Below, one piece after another: positions 36,454 through 45,933 of a stretch of 64,000 bases of DNA; position 1 is the first letter of the stretch; each line of letters opens with the position of its first letter. The notes under the pieces were generated by a model. The model did not search any database, was not told the origin of the DNA, and saw only the letters and a program-made list of their open reading frames with translations. Source of the DNA: Consotaella aegiceratis (lineage in GTDB: Bacteria > Pseudomonadota > Alphaproteobacteria > Rhizobiales > Rhizobiaceae); the NCBI RefSeq assembly GCF_036541425.1, contig NZ_JAZHFT010000005.1, positions 1 through 64,000 on the forward strand. The letters are read 5' to 3'. Position numbers and translations under genes: made by a program.

Positions 36454-37602
36454 ATGAAGATCACCAAGCTCACCACCTATGTCGTGCCGCCGCGCTGGCT
36501 GTTCCTGAAGATCGAGACGGACGAGGGCGTGACCGGCTGGGGCGAGCCGGTGGTGGAGGGCCGCGCGCTGACGGTCGAGGCGGCCGTTCACGAGCTCTCC
36601 GACTACCTGGTCGGCAAGGACCCGATGCTGATCGAGGATCACTGGCAGGTGCTCTATCGCGGCGGCTTCTATCGCGGCGGTGCCATTCACATGAGCGCGC
36701 TGGCCGGCATCGACCAGGCGCTGTGGGACATCAAGGGCAAATGGCTCGGCCAGCCGGTCCATGCGTTGCTCGGCGGACAAGTGCGCGACCGCATCAAGGT
36801 CTATTCCTGGATCGGCGGCGACCGCCCCGCCGATGTCGCGCGCCATGCCCAGGAGGTTGTCGCGCTCGGCTTCACCGCGATCAAGCTCAACGGCTCGGAA
36901 GAGATGCAGATCGTCGACAGCAACGCGAAGGTCACGCGGGCAGTCGAAACCATCGCGGCGATCCGCGAGGCGGTGGGTCCCGACATCGGCATCGGCGTCG
37001 ACTTCCATGGCCGCGTGCACAAGCCGATGGCCAAGGTGCTGGCGCGCGAACTCGAACCCTTCAAGCTGATGTTCATCGAAGAACCCGTGCTCTCGGAGAA
37101 CCGCGAGACGCTGAAGGAGATCGCCAACCATTGCTCGACGCCCATCGCGCTGGGCGAACGGCTCTATTCGCGCTGGGACTTCAAGTCGGTGCTGGCCGAC
37201 GGCTATGTCGACATCATCCAGCCCGATCTCAGCCATGCCGGTGGCATTACCGAATGCCGCAAGATCGCGACGATGGCCGAAGCCTACGACGTGGCACTGG
37301 CGCCGCACTGCCCGCTCGGCCCGATCGCGCTGGCCGCCTGCCTGCAGGTCGACGCGGTGTCCTACAACGCCTTCATCCAGGAACAGAGCCTCGGCATTCA
37401 TTACAACCAGGGCAACGACATTCTGGACTACATCGCCAACAAGGAGGTGTTCCACTATGCCGACGGCTTCGTCTCGATCCCGCAGGGCCCCGGCCTCGGC
37501 ATCGAGGTCGACGAGACCTATGTCGTCGAGCGGGCCAAGGAGGGGCATCGCTGGCGCAATCCCGTGTGGCGCCATCCCGACGGCAGTGTCGCGGAGTGGT
37601 AG
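36454..37602 (+). CDS. dgoD: D-galactonate dehydratase
   Basis: This 382-residue enolase-superfamily enzyme has exactly the length of E. coli DgoD and aligns with it from the first residue (MKITKLTTYVVPPRW). It dehydrates D-galactonate to 2-keto-3-deoxygalactonate in the De Ley-Doudoroff route. Metal ligands and catalytic residues are visible in GVDFHGR, FIEEPV and LGERLYSR, and the late His in LAPHCPLGP. RNPVWRHPDGSVAEW closes the protein as in E. coli. The ATG at 36454 is chosen on this alignment, although the frame stays open upstream through the SDR gene. No kinase or aldolase for the next steps is in the window. Confidence 0.95.
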   Translation: MKITKLTTYVVPPRWLFLKIETDEGVTGWGEPVVEGRALTVEAAVHELSDYLVGKDPMLIEDHWQVLYRGGFYRGGAIHMSALAGIDQALWDIKGKWLGQPVHALLGGQVRDRIKVYSWIGGDRPADVARHAQEVVALGFTAIKLNGSEEMQIVDSNAKVTRAVETIAAIREAVGPDIGIGVDFHGRVHKPMAKVLARELEPFKLMFIEEPVLSENRETLKEIANHCSTPIALGERLYSRWDFKSVLADGYVDIIQPDLSHAGGITECRKIATMAEAYDVALAPHCPLGPIALAACLQVDAVSYNAFIQEQSLGIHYNQGNDILDYIANKEVFHYADGFVSIPQGPGLGIEVDETYVVERAKEGHRWRNPVWRHPDGSVAEW

Positions 37603-37645
37603 GCGCGACCGAGGGGCGCCGAGCGCGCTGCCCGGCGGACCGATT

Positions 37646-38533
37646 TCAGGCGGCGGCCCCCGCCCGCGCGATCCGGGTATCCCTGGCCGGGGGCAGGCCG
37701 AACATCCGGCCGTATTCGCGGGTGAACTGCGGTACGCTCTCGTAGCCCACCGCGAACGCCGCACTGCTGGCGCTCAGGCCCTCCGCCTGCATCATCCGGC
37801 GCGCCTCGATCAGTCGCAGCTGCTTCTGGAACTGCCGGGGCGACAGCGAGGTCACGGCACGAAAGTGCTGATGGAACGACGACAGACTCATGCCGGCGAC
37901 GTCGGCCAGATGCTCGACCGGCAACGGCTCGGCGAATCGAGCGCGCAGCACCGCCACCGCGCGCGCCACCCGCCCGGCATGGCTCGTCGGCCACCCCAGC
38001 CGCCGGATCGCCGCCCCGTGCGGGCCGGCCAGAAGCCAATAGTGCATTTCGCGCACCAGCGGATCGCGCAGCACCGGCAAGGCCTTCGGACGATCGAGCA
38101 AATTCATCAGCCGCAGCGCCGCATCGACGACCTCGCCGTCGCTCGGTTCGACCCGTATGGGCGCGCCCACGGCCTCGGGGTCCGGATCCATTTCCGCCGT
38201 CAGTTCCGAGATGACGGCCGGGTCGAGATCGAGGACCAGTGAGAGATAGGGAGCGACGACGCTTGCGCGCGTGATCTGGCTCGCGGTGGGCACATCGGCC
38301 GAGATCAAAAGCGACTGACCGGCCTTCAGGGCATAGCGTCCCGCCCCGAGCGCGACCTCCTTGCCTCCCTGCAGAACGAGGGCGACGAGTGGCCGCGAGA
38401 TGGCATAGTCGAGGCCGCTGGGGGCGACGGCGCGCACGATCGTCAGGCCCGGAATCGGCGTGCGCGCGATGCCGGAGGCGTCGGAATGGTTCTCGGCGTA
38501 GCGGCGAGCGGCGTCGACCAGTGTGTCTGTCAT
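37646..38533 (-). CDS. AraC-family regulator with AraC_N sensor domain
   Basis: This 295-residue protein has an N-terminal AraC_N-type domain (~25-170: RPLVALVLQGGKEVALG, then GQSLLISADVPTASQ). A double helix-turn-helix follows at ~190-285 (HLADVAGMSLSSFHQHFRAV and AAFAVGYESVPQFTREYGRM). This subfamily typically controls a divergent oxidoreductase or aldehyde-related gene. Here the divergent partner is the SDR at 38669. It is convergent with dgoD, with only 43 bases between the stops, and looks independent of the sugar modules. Confidence 0.9.
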   Translation of the reverse strand: MTDTLVDAARRYAENHSDASGIARTPIPGLTIVRAVAPSGLDYAISRPLVALVLQGGKEVALGAGRYALKAGQSLLISADVPTASQITRASVVAPYLSLVLDLDPAVISELTAEMDPDPEAVGAPIRVEPSDGEVVDAALRLMNLLDRPKALPVLRDPLVREMHYWLLAGPHGAAIRRLGWPTSHAGRVARAVAVLRARFAEPLPVEHLADVAGMSLSSFHQHFRAVTSLSPRQFQKQLRLIEARRMMQAEGLSASSAAFAVGYESVPQFTREYGRMFGLPPARDTRIARAGAAA

Positions 38534-38668
38534 GGTCGCAAGGATAGCCGCCTCTCCCGACGCCGTAAATCCATCCTGGAGAATTAGGCAAGGAATGCCG
38601 AGCTTCCGGCAACATCGACACGCCGGATCGGTCGATCATGCGGGCATCCCAACCACAGGAGATACGCC

Positions 38669-39424
38669 ATGACCAAGATCGCACTCGTGACCGGCGCCGG
38701 CCGAGGGCTCGGCCGAAATACCGCTCTCGCCATCGCGCGCTCCGGCAGCGACGTCGTCATCACCTATCGCAGCAGCGAGGAAGAGGCTCGGGCGGTGGGC
38801 GCCGAGATCGCCGCCATGAACCGCAAGGCGGTGGCGCTGAAGCTCGACAGCGGCGCCATCGCCGACTTCGCGCCGTTCGTCGGACGGCTGCGCGCCGTGC
38901 TCGGAGAAACCTGGCAGCGCCAGACCTTCGACCATCTGGTCAACAATGCGGGCCATGGCGAATACGCCATGTTCGACCAGACCAGTGAGGCGCAGTTCGA
39001 CGGCCTCGTCGATGTCCACCTCAAGGGCGTGTTCTTTCTGACCCAGGCGCTGCTGCCTCTGCTGGCCGACGGCGGCCGCATCGTGAATATCTCCAGCGGC
39101 CTGACGCGGATTTCCTATCCCGGCTTTTCCGCCTATTCGGCGGTCAAGGCCGCGGTCGAGGTTTTGTCGGTCTACATGGCCAAGGAACTCGGTCCGCGCG
39201 GCATCGCGGTCAACACCGTGGCGCCCGGCGCGATCGAGAACGATTTCGGCGGCGGACTGGTGCGCGACAATCCCGACGTCAACAAGGAGTTCGCCGGCAT
39301 GACGGCGCTGGGTCGGGTCGGCGTTCCCGATGACATCGGACCGATGATCGCCAGCCTGCTTACCGAACACAACCGCTGGATCAACGCCCAGCGGATCGAA
39401 GTCTCGGGAGGCCAGGTGATCTAA
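38669..39424 (+). CDS. SDR oxidoreductase
   Basis: This is a 251-residue classical SDR: TGAGRGLGRN cofactor loop near residue 9, NNAGHGEY, Ser in ISSGLTRI, YSAVKAAVEV with Tyr-x-x-x-Lys, and the C-terminal SGGQVI. The SGGQ ending and the early GAGRGLG resemble 3-oxoacyl-ACP-reductase-like SDRs, so the substrate cannot be deduced. CAGGAGA precedes the ATG. It is presumably under control of the divergent AraC regulator. Confidence 0.87.
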   Translation: MTKIALVTGAGRGLGRNTALAIARSGSDVVITYRSSEEEARAVGAEIAAMNRKAVALKLDSGAIADFAPFVGRLRAVLGETWQRQTFDHLVNNAGHGEYAMFDQTSEAQFDGLVDVHLKGVFFLTQALLPLLADGGRIVNISSGLTRISYPGFSAYSAVKAAVEVLSVYMAKELGPRGIAVNTVAPGAIENDFGGGLVRDNPDVNKEFAGMTALGRVGVPDDIGPMIASLLTEHNRWINAQRIEVSGGQVI

Positions 39425-39443
39425 GCGCTTGAATATCCAATGA

Positions 39444-39469
39444 GGCAGGGTGACCGAGGCTGCCCTGCC
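39444..39469 (+). terminator. Hairpin terminator downstream of the SDR gene
   Basis: GGCAGGG (39444-39450) and CCCTGCC (39463-39469) form a 7-bp stem with a 12-base loop, 19 bases after the stop codon. No T-run follows, so termination may need Rho. Confidence 0.45.
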
Positions 39470-39732
39470 ATCGGTACGTCTGCCTCCATCGCGATCGCTG
39501 GAAAGGGGGGACATTTTCGAATCCGATCCCGATTGATGCATCCGGCACTCGGTCGGGCAACGCCCTGACACGCTCGCTGCATCGCCTCACCAAAGACGCA
39601 CTCGGGTCCGCGAAGTGCCGAGGATTTGATCATTTGGTCGCATTGCCAATGAACTAGGCGTGCGCGCCTTGACAGGCACTGGTTCAACATGTCTGATGTC
39701 TGATAGCAATCGACGTTCGGAGTGCGAGACGC
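39470..39732 (+). promoter_or_regulatory. Gene-free control region of the GntR/C-S lyase/importer D operon
   Basis: The 308-base gap from 39425 to 39732 has no gene. It contains a good sigma-70-like promoter: TTGACA at 39669-39674, 17 bases, then TCTGAT at 39692-39697. TGGTTCAACAT at 39680-39690, matching five of six fixed positions of the GntR FadR-type site, lies in the spacer and overlaps where polymerase would sit. This fits autorepression by the GntR regulator encoded next. TGTCTGA is repeated directly at 39690-39703. Confidence 0.5.
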
Positions 39733-40437
39733 TTGTTGAATGGCCTTTCCCGGTTGCCGCAATCCGATCGCACCGGCGCTGCCGTGAAGGCTCTCGCGGA
39801 CTTCATCGACCGTTCCACGCTTCAGCCGGGGGACCAGCTGCCGTCCGAGCGCGAGATCATGGATGCGCTCGGCGTCGGGCGGTCCACGGCGCGCGAGGCG
39901 GTGCGCACACTGCAGGCCTTGGGCGTGGTGGAGACCCGCAAGGGCCTCGGCACTTTTCTTCTGACGCGCATTTCGTCCTCGACCATCCACGTGCCGCTGC
40001 ACATCGATGCCACGCATCTGCGCGACGCGCTGCTCCAGACTCTCGAGGTGCGGCGTGGGCTGGAGGCCGAGGCCAGCGCGGTGGCGGCCCGCCGCGCAGA
40101 GCCGGCGGATCTAGACCGCATGCGCGAAAAGCTGGAGGTCATGGAAGCTGTGCATCTGGAAAAGGGCACGGCCGGCCGCGAGGACCTCGCCTTTCACCTC
40201 TCGATCTACGAGGCCACGCACAACCCGTTGTTCGGCCAGATCCTCGAACAGATGCGCGCGGCCTTCGAGCACTTTTTCGAAAAGCCGTTCGACCGGCCGG
40301 ACTTCGCCCGCCGATCCTTCCCCTTCCACCGCGAACTCTACGACGCGATCGCCGCCGGCGACGCCGACAGGGCGCGGGAAAAGACCATCGCCATCCTCGA
40401 CATCGTCGAGGAGGATATCAAGGACATGTCCCGTTGA
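39733..40437 (+). CDS. GntR-family (FadR/FCD subfamily) regulator of importer D module
   Basis: This 234-residue regulator has a winged HTH at about residues 15-80 (DQLPSEREIMDALGVGRSTA) and an FCD effector domain (~97-225: HLRDALLQTLEVRRGLEAEA, DLAFHLSIYEATHNPL). FCD proteins usually sense small carboxylates or sugar acids. The start is a TTG at 39733 with GGAG ten bases upstream; a GTG at 39784 is possible. Its stop overlaps the TTG start of the next gene (TTGA), binding the regulator to the operon. It is likely the local repressor of the module. Confidence 0.88.
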   Translation: MLNGLSRLPQSDRTGAAVKALADFIDRSTLQPGDQLPSEREIMDALGVGRSTAREAVRTLQALGVVETRKGLGTFLLTRISSSTIHVPLHIDATHLRDALLQTLEVRRGLEAEASAVAARRAEPADLDRMREKLEVMEAVHLEKGTAGREDLAFHLSIYEATHNPLFGQILEQMRAAFEHFFEKPFDRPDFARRSFPFHRELYDAIAAGDADRAREKTIAILDIVEEDIKDMSR

Positions 40438-41594
40438 ATTCCATCGAGGATGCGGCCTCGCTGATCGCCGCCCATGACGAAGCCAACCCGTACGACGCGG
40501 TGGTGCCGCCGATCGTCCAGACCTCGCTCTTCACCTTTTCCTCCTTCGACGAGATGGAGGCGACCTATCGCGGCCTCAAGATCCGGCCGACCTATTCGCG
40601 CGGGCTGAACCCGACCACGCGCATCTTCGAGGAAAAGCTTGCCGAGCTCGAAGGCGGCGAGGATGCGCTGGGCTTCGCCAGCGGCATGGCGGCGATCTCG
40701 TCGACCGTGCTGACCTTCGTCTCGCCTGGCGACCGCATCGTCTGCGTCCGCCACGTCTATCCGGACGCCTACCGCCTGTTCGAGACGCTGCTGAAGCGCC
40801 TCAACATCGCGGTCACCTATGTCGACGGACGCGACAAGGAGGCGGTGGCCAAGGCGCTGCCGGGCGCCAAGCTCTTCTATATGGAAAGCCCGACGAGCTG
40901 GGTGATGGACGTCCACGACGTCAAGGCGCTCGCCAAGCTGGCTCGCGACGCCGGGGTGCTGACCGTCATCGACAACTCCTGGGCTTCGCCGATCTTTCAG
41001 AAACCGCTGACGCTCGGCGTCGACCTCGTCCTGCACTCCGCCTCGAAATATTTGGGCGGTCACAGCGACGTGGTGGCCGGCGCCGTGACGGGGCCGAAGG
41101 ATCTCGTCGGACGCATCCGCTCGGAGGCGCTGCCCTATCTCGGCGGCAAGCTGTCGCCCTTCGACGGCTGGCTTCTGGTGCGCGGGCTGCGCACCTTGCC
41201 GCTGCGGATGAAGGCGCATGAGGAGAGCGCGCTCGCCATCGCGCGCCGGCTGGCCGCGCACGAGGCCGTGGCGTCCGTTCAGCATCCCGGCCTTGCAAAT
41301 CGTTTGCCGGAAGGGCTGACCGGCACGTCCGGACTGTTCTCCTTCATCTTCAAGGACGGCGTCGACATCCGCAATTTCGTCGACGCGCTGAAGCTGTTTC
41401 GCCTCGGCGTGAGCTGGGGCGGCCACGAGAGTCTCGCCGTGCCCGGGAAGGTGGTGCGGGCTCAGGCCGCCCAGCCCAATTCGGCGATGGATTTCGGCAT
41501 CGACGAGAATTCGGTGCGCCTTCACGTCGGCCTGGAGGGCACCGAAGCCCTTTGGGCCGACCTCGAAGGGGCCATCGCCCAGGCCGTCCGGTGA
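40434..41594 (+). CDS. PLP-dependent trans-sulfuration enzyme, cystathionine beta-lyase-like
   Basis: This is a 386-residue Cys/Met-metabolism PLP enzyme. PLP would attach to the Lys in LHSASKYLGGHSDVVAG. Tyr and Arg of the partner-subunit site are in RPTYSRGLNPTT, and the PLP-facing Asp is in VIDNSWASP. YMESPTSWVMDVHDV and FRLGVSWGGHESLA resemble E. coli MetC, pointing to C-S beta-lyase chemistry (thiol or homocysteine, pyruvate and ammonia) rather than gamma-synthase. No ATG fits: the best start is TTG at 40434, overlapping the gntR stop, with AAGGA upstream. The frame stays open back to 39660 but that part lies over gntR. Its place before a CUT1 importer is unusual for a methionine-pathway enzyme. 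Confidence 0.87.
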   Translation: MNSIEDAASLIAAHDEANPYDAVVPPIVQTSLFTFSSFDEMEATYRGLKIRPTYSRGLNPTTRIFEEKLAELEGGEDALGFASGMAAISSTVLTFVSPGDRIVCVRHVYPDAYRLFETLLKRLNIAVTYVDGRDKEAVAKALPGAKLFYMESPTSWVMDVHDVKALAKLARDAGVLTVIDNSWASPIFQKPLTLGVDLVLHSASKYLGGHSDVVAGAVTGPKDLVGRIRSEALPYLGGKLSPFDGWLLVRGLRTLPLRMKAHEESALAIARRLAAHEAVASVQHPGLANRLPEGLTGTSGLFSFIFKDGVDIRNFVDALKLFRLGVSWGGHESLAVPGKVVRAQAAQPNSAMDFGIDENSVRLHVGLEGTEALWADLEGAIAQAVR

Positions 41595-41653
41595 CGGACG
41601 AAGCAGACAGATGCGCAACACGAACCCAGACCGATGACGACAGGAGGAAGGCC

Positions 41654-42913
41654 ATGAAGACAATGCTGATGGCGGCGACGATGCTCGCCGGCCTTGCCGC
41701 GGTTCCGGCCACGGCGCAGACGACGCTGAAGCTGACCGAGGTGATCACCAGTCCGGAACGCACCGAGACGTTGAAGAGCCTGGTGGCGAAGTTCGAGGAA
41801 GCCAACCCCGACGTCACCGTCGAGATCACCTCGCTGCCCTGGGGCGAAGCGTTCGAGAAGTTCGCCACGACGGTCTCGGCCGGCGAGACGCCGGACGTCG
41901 TGGAGATGCCCGACACCTGGCTGGCGCTCTACGGCAAGAACGGCGCGCTCGAGAACCTCGAGCCCTATCTGGCCGACTGGGAGTACACCAGCGGGCTCAA
42001 CGACCGCGCGATCGAGTTCGGCCGCAGCGTCGACGACACCGCCTATACGCTGCCCTACGGCTTCTATCTGCGGGCGATGTTCTACAACAAGAAGCTCCTG
42101 GAGGAGGCCAGCGTCGAGGCGCCGCCCGCAACGTTGGACGAGTTCACCGTGGCGGCCGAAAAGATCGCCAAGCTGCCCGGCAAGTCCGCCTACTGCCTGC
42201 GCGGCGGGCCTGGCGGCCTCAACGGCTGGGTGATGTTCGGCGCCACCATGGCCGGCGACAACGCCTTCTTCAAAGAGGACGGAACCTCCACCTTCGCCGA
42301 TCCGGGCTGGGTGAAGGGCCTCACCTATCTGATCGACCTCTACAAGAAGGGCTATGCCCCGAAGGATTCCGTCAACTGGGGCTTCAACGAGATCGTCGCC
42401 GGCTTCTATTCCGGCACCTGCGCGCTTCTCGATCAGGATCCCGACGCGTTGATCGCCATCGACGATCACATGTCGGAAGACGAATACGGCGTGGCACCGA
42501 TGCCGAAGGGGCCCGACGGCAAGGCGTTTCCGACCATCGGCTTCGCCGGCTGGTCGATGTTCGCCAATAGCGAGCACAAGGATCTCGCCTGGAAGCTGAT
42601 CGAGACGCTGGAAGGCCCGGAGGGCAACATCGCCTGGAACAAGCGCACCGGCGCCCTGCCGGTTCACAAGTCGGCCGAGGAAGACCCGTTCTACGCCCAG
42701 GACAAGTTCAAGGGCTGGTTCGAGGAGTTGAACGATCCCGACGTCATGCCGACGATGATGCCGACGGATCTCGAAGAATTTGCCTTCTTCAAGGATTCGC
42801 TCGTCATCAAGACCAGCCAGCAGGCGCTGCTCGGCGACATCTCGCCCGAGGAGCTGGGCCAGCAGTGGGCCGACTACCTGACCGCGGCCAAGCAGAAGGC
42901 CATGGGCCAGTAA
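41654..42913 (+). CDS. ABC importer D, periplasmic binding protein
   Basis: This 419-residue family 1 solute-binding protein has a short Sec signal (MKTMLMAATMLAGLAAVPATAQ). The mature N-terminus TTLKLTEVITSPERTETLKS lacks the aromatic-rich opening (HWW, LWDW) of the sugar binders A and B, a possible sign of a different ligand. An excellent AGGAGGAAGG site precedes ATG 41654. It is flanked by a C-S lyase and, at the operon end, an amine oxidase, so an amino-acid-bearing ligand may be the cargo. That is inference. Confidence 0.88.
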   Translation: MKTMLMAATMLAGLAAVPATAQTTLKLTEVITSPERTETLKSLVAKFEEANPDVTVEITSLPWGEAFEKFATTVSAGETPDVVEMPDTWLALYGKNGALENLEPYLADWEYTSGLNDRAIEFGRSVDDTAYTLPYGFYLRAMFYNKKLLEEASVEAPPATLDEFTVAAEKIAKLPGKSAYCLRGGPGGLNGWVMFGATMAGDNAFFKEDGTSTFADPGWVKGLTYLIDLYKKGYAPKDSVNWGFNEIVAGFYSGTCALLDQDPDALIAIDDHMSEDEYGVAPMPKGPDGKAFPTIGFAGWSMFANSEHKDLAWKLIETLEGPEGNIAWNKRTGALPVHKSAEEDPFYAQDKFKGWFEELNDPDVMPTMMPTDLEEFAFFKDSLVIKTSQQALLGDISPEELGQQWADYLTAAKQKAMGQ

Positions 42914-42923
42914 GACCCGAAAG

Positions 42924-42949
42924 GGGCGCGGCCTCGACACGCCGCGCCC
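42924..42949 (+). repeat. Hairpin between binding-protein and permease genes of importer D
   Basis: GGGCGCGGC (42924-42932) and GCCGCGCCC (42941-42949) form a perfect 9-bp stem with an 8-base loop, beginning 10 bases after the binding-protein stop. No T-run. Confidence 0.6.
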
Positions 42950-42992
42950 ACCCTGTCGTCATCGCTTCGATGGCGAGCGCACGAAGTTTGAC

Positions 42993-43925
42993 ATGACGGC
43001 GATCAGTTCCATCCAACCGAATCCCACGCGTCCGCCCCTGAGACGGCGGCTGGCTGGAAAGGCAGAACCCTATCTCTATTCGGCGCCGGCGATCGTCCTG
43101 ATCGTCACGGTGATGCTGGTTCCGCTCGTCATCGGGCTCACCTACGCCTTCCGCGACGTGCGCCTGCTCAATCCGTTCAGCGGCGGCTTCGTCGGGCTGG
43201 CCAATTTCCGCCAGTTGATCGGCGACGCCAATTTCTGGCTGGCGCTCAAGAACACCGTGTTCTGGACCGCCTCCTCGGTCGTCTTCCAGTTCACCCTCGG
43301 GCTGATCCTGGCGCTGCTCCTCAACCGGCCGTTCGCCGGGCGTGGGCTCGTTCAGGCACTGGTTTTCCTGCCATGGGCCGTGCCGAGCTTCCTGTCAGGC
43401 CTCGACTGGGCGTGGCTGTTCAACCCGGTCGTGGGCCCGATCCCGCACTGGCTTTTCGCGCTCGGGCTGATGAGCGAACCGGGCAACATCCTCGCCGATC
43501 CCGACCTTGCCATGTGGGGGCCGATCGTCGCCAATGTCTGGTGGGGCATTCCGTTTTTCGCGATCACGCTGCTGGCGGCGCTTCAGTCGATCCCCGCCGA
43601 CATCTACGAGGCGGCGGCAATCGACGGTGCCGGGCCGTTCCAGCGCTTTCGCGACATCACCCTGCCCTTCCTGGCACCGACCATCGCCATTGCGGTGCTA
43701 CTGCGCACGGTGTGGATCGCCAACTTCGCCGATCTGATCATCGTCATGACCAATGGCGGACCGGCCGATCGCACGCAAATCGTCGCCAGCTACATCTTCA
43801 CCACCGCCTTCCGCCGGCTCGATTTCGGCTACGCCTCGGCCATCGCCATGGTGCTGCTGGTGCTTCTGATGATCTATTCGCTGCTGCTCGTCATCCTGCG
43901 GCAGACGCTTCTGGCGAGGTCGTAG
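42993..43925 (+). CDS. ABC importer D, permease 1 (MalF-type)
   Basis: This 310-residue membrane protein has about six membrane segments and an EAA loop (DIYEAAAIDGAGPFQ). Its first hydrophobic stretch starts near residue 27 (SAPAIVLIVTVMLVPLVIGL). It is separated from the next permease gene by only two bases. A CUT1-type MalF role is certain at the fold level; cargo is unknown. Confidence 0.9.
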   Translation: MTAISSIQPNPTRPPLRRRLAGKAEPYLYSAPAIVLIVTVMLVPLVIGLTYAFRDVRLLNPFSGGFVGLANFRQLIGDANFWLALKNTVFWTASSVVFQFTLGLILALLLNRPFAGRGLVQALVFLPWAVPSFLSGLDWAWLFNPVVGPIPHWLFALGLMSEPGNILADPDLAMWGPIVANVWWGIPFFAITLLAALQSIPADIYEAAAIDGAGPFQRFRDITLPFLAPTIAIAVLLRTVWIANFADLIIVMTNGGPADRTQIVASYIFTTAFRRLDFGYASAIAMVLLVLLMIYSLLLVILRQTLLARS

Positions 43926-43927
43926 CC

Positions 43928-44767
43928 ATGGCCGCCCCCGCCCGCCGCATCGCGCTCACCCTCGCCCATCGCACCGCGATCCTTCTCTACGTCGCGGTCG
44001 CGCTGTTTCCTCTGTTCTGGCTGTTCAAAGTCTCGGTGACGCCCAATCGGCTGCTCTACAGCGAAGGGGTGCGCCTCTGGCCGTCCTCCGTCACCTGGGA
44101 GCACTATGCCTTCGTGCTGGAGCACAGCGACTTTCCGCTGTTCTTCAAGAACAGCCTCATCGTGTCGCTGTCGACCTCGGTGATCGTCACGCTGGTGGCG
44201 GCCGGCGCCGGCTATGCCATGTCGCGCTTCGCCTTCCGGGGAAAGCTATGGCTCGTCGGGCTGCTGCTCATCACCCAGATGTTTCCGCTGGTGATGCTGA
44301 TCGCGCCGATCTTCCGCATGCTGGCGAGCATCGGCCTGACCAACAGCCTGACCGGGCTGATCCTGGTCTACACGGCCTTCAACGTGCCGTTCGCGGTGTT
44401 CCTGATGCAGTCCTTCTTTGACTCCATCCCGAAGGATCTCGAAGAAGCCGCGATGATCGACGGCGCGACGCGCTTCATGGCGTTCCGCCAGATCATCGTG
44501 CCGCTGACGCTGCCCGGCATGGCCGCGACGCTCGGCTTCGTCTTCACCGCGGCTTGGAGCGAGTTGCTCTTCGCGCTGATGCTGATCTCCAAGACGGGCA
44601 CCAGCACTTTTCCGGTCGGGCTTCTGTCCTTCGTCTCCAAGTTCGGCGTCGACTTCGGACAGATGATGGCAGCCGGCGTCCTCGCCCTGATCCCCGCCGT
44701 GCTGTTCTTCCTCCTCATCCAGCGATACCTCGTGCAGGGCCTGACGGCCGGCGCGGTGAAAGGCTGA
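43928..44767 (+). CDS. ABC importer D, permease 2 (MalG-type)
   Basis: This 279-residue permease has the EAA loop DLEEAAMIDGATRFM and the tail QRYLVQGLTAGAVKG. The ATG at 43928 follows the upstream stop directly; the longer open frame back to 43373 overlaps permease 1 and is spurious. It is seven bases before the ATPase gene, consistent with one transcript. Confidence 0.9.
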   Translation: MAAPARRIALTLAHRTAILLYVAVALFPLFWLFKVSVTPNRLLYSEGVRLWPSSVTWEHYAFVLEHSDFPLFFKNSLIVSLSTSVIVTLVAAGAGYAMSRFAFRGKLWLVGLLLITQMFPLVMLIAPIFRMLASIGLTNSLTGLILVYTAFNVPFAVFLMQSFFDSIPKDLEEAAMIDGATRFMAFRQIIVPLTLPGMAATLGFVFTAAWSELLFALMLISKTGTSTFPVGLLSFVSKFGVDFGQMMAAGVLALIPAVLFFLLIQRYLVQGLTAGAVKG

Positions 44768-44774
44768 AGCCCCC

Positions 44775-45857
44775 ATGCCCGAAATCGACATCCGCTCGGT
44801 CCAGAAGAGCTTTCACCATGTCGAGGTCCTGCACTCGGTGGATCTCTCCATCGAAAAAGGCGAGTTCATCGTGCTCGTCGGCCCGTCAGGATGCGGCAAG
44901 TCCACGCTGCTCAGGATGATCGCCGGCCTGGAGGAGGTGACGGGCGGCGACATCATGATCGCCGGGCGCCGGGTCAACGACCTGCCGCCGCGCGACCGCG
45001 ACCTCGCCATGGTGTTCCAATCCTATGCGCTGTACCCGCATATGACGGTCGAAAAGAACCTCAGCTATTCGCTGCGTCTCAGGAAGACGCCGGCCGAGGC
45101 GATCCGCACCGCGGTCTCGGGCGCCGCCGATATCCTCGGCCTTGCGCCCTACACGGAGCGGCGGCCCCGCGCGCTGTCGGGCGGCCAGCGCCAGCGCGTC
45201 GCCATGGGCCGCGCCATCGTGCGCGAGCCGCGCGCCTTCCTCTTCGACGAGCCTTTGTCAAACCTCGACGCGCGGCTGCGCGAACAGATGCGGGTGGAGA
45301 TCAAGAAGCTGCACCGCCGGCTGGACACCACATCGATCTACGTGACCCACGACCAGATCGAGGCGATGACGCTGGCCGACCGCATCGTCGCCATGGAGGA
45401 CGGCAGGATCCGGCAGATCGGCTCGCCGACAGAGCTCTACGAAAAGCCTGCCAACCGGTTTGTCGCCGGTTTCATCGGCTCTCCGGCGATGAATTTCTGC
45501 ACCGCGCAGGTGACGAACGACGCGGATCGGCTCGGCCTTTCGCTCGCCGAAGGCTGCGTCGTCGATCTGCCCGCAACGGCGCGCCTGCCCGAGAGCGCCG
45601 AGGTCGTGGTGGGAATTCGGCCCGAGCATATCCTGTTGGGGGAGGCTGCGGCTGAAAGTCCCCACACGGCGACGGTCGACCTGGTGGAGCCGACGGGCAT
45701 GGGCGCCATCGTCCATGTCCAGTTCGGACCGGTGGCGCTCAAGGCCTACCATCTCGGCCGTGTCCACTGGGTTCCGGGCGAGGTCATACCCATCGCCCTG
45801 CCGGCCGACGCCCTCCATCTTTTCGCGCCGGACGAGGCCGGTGCGCGGCTTGGTTGA
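44775..45857 (+). CDS. ABC importer D, ATP-binding protein (UgpC-like)
   Basis: This 360-residue ATPase has GPSGCGKSTLLRMIAGLE, LSGGQRQRVAMGRAI, FDEPLSNLDARL and VTHDQIEAMT, with a TOBE domain containing GIRPEHILL. It is slightly shorter than the other UgpC paralogues in the window. It completes importer D and is followed at 76 bases by the FAD oxidoreductase gene. Confidence 0.92.
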   Translation: MPEIDIRSVQKSFHHVEVLHSVDLSIEKGEFIVLVGPSGCGKSTLLRMIAGLEEVTGGDIMIAGRRVNDLPPRDRDLAMVFQSYALYPHMTVEKNLSYSLRLRKTPAEAIRTAVSGAADILGLAPYTERRPRALSGGQRQRVAMGRAIVREPRAFLFDEPLSNLDARLREQMRVEIKKLHRRLDTTSIYVTHDQIEAMTLADRIVAMEDGRIRQIGSPTELYEKPANRFVAGFIGSPAMNFCTAQVTNDADRLGLSLAEGCVVDLPATARLPESAEVVVGIRPEHILLGEAAAESPHTATVDLVEPTGMGAIVHVQFGPVALKAYHLGRVHWVPGEVIPIALPADALHLFAPDEAGARLG

Positions 45858-45933
45858 ATGACGCCAATCCAGCGGGCTGCTAGGTTCGAACGCCCGCTGC
45901 TTCGGCGGGGATGCCAATCATGAGAGGTAGAGA

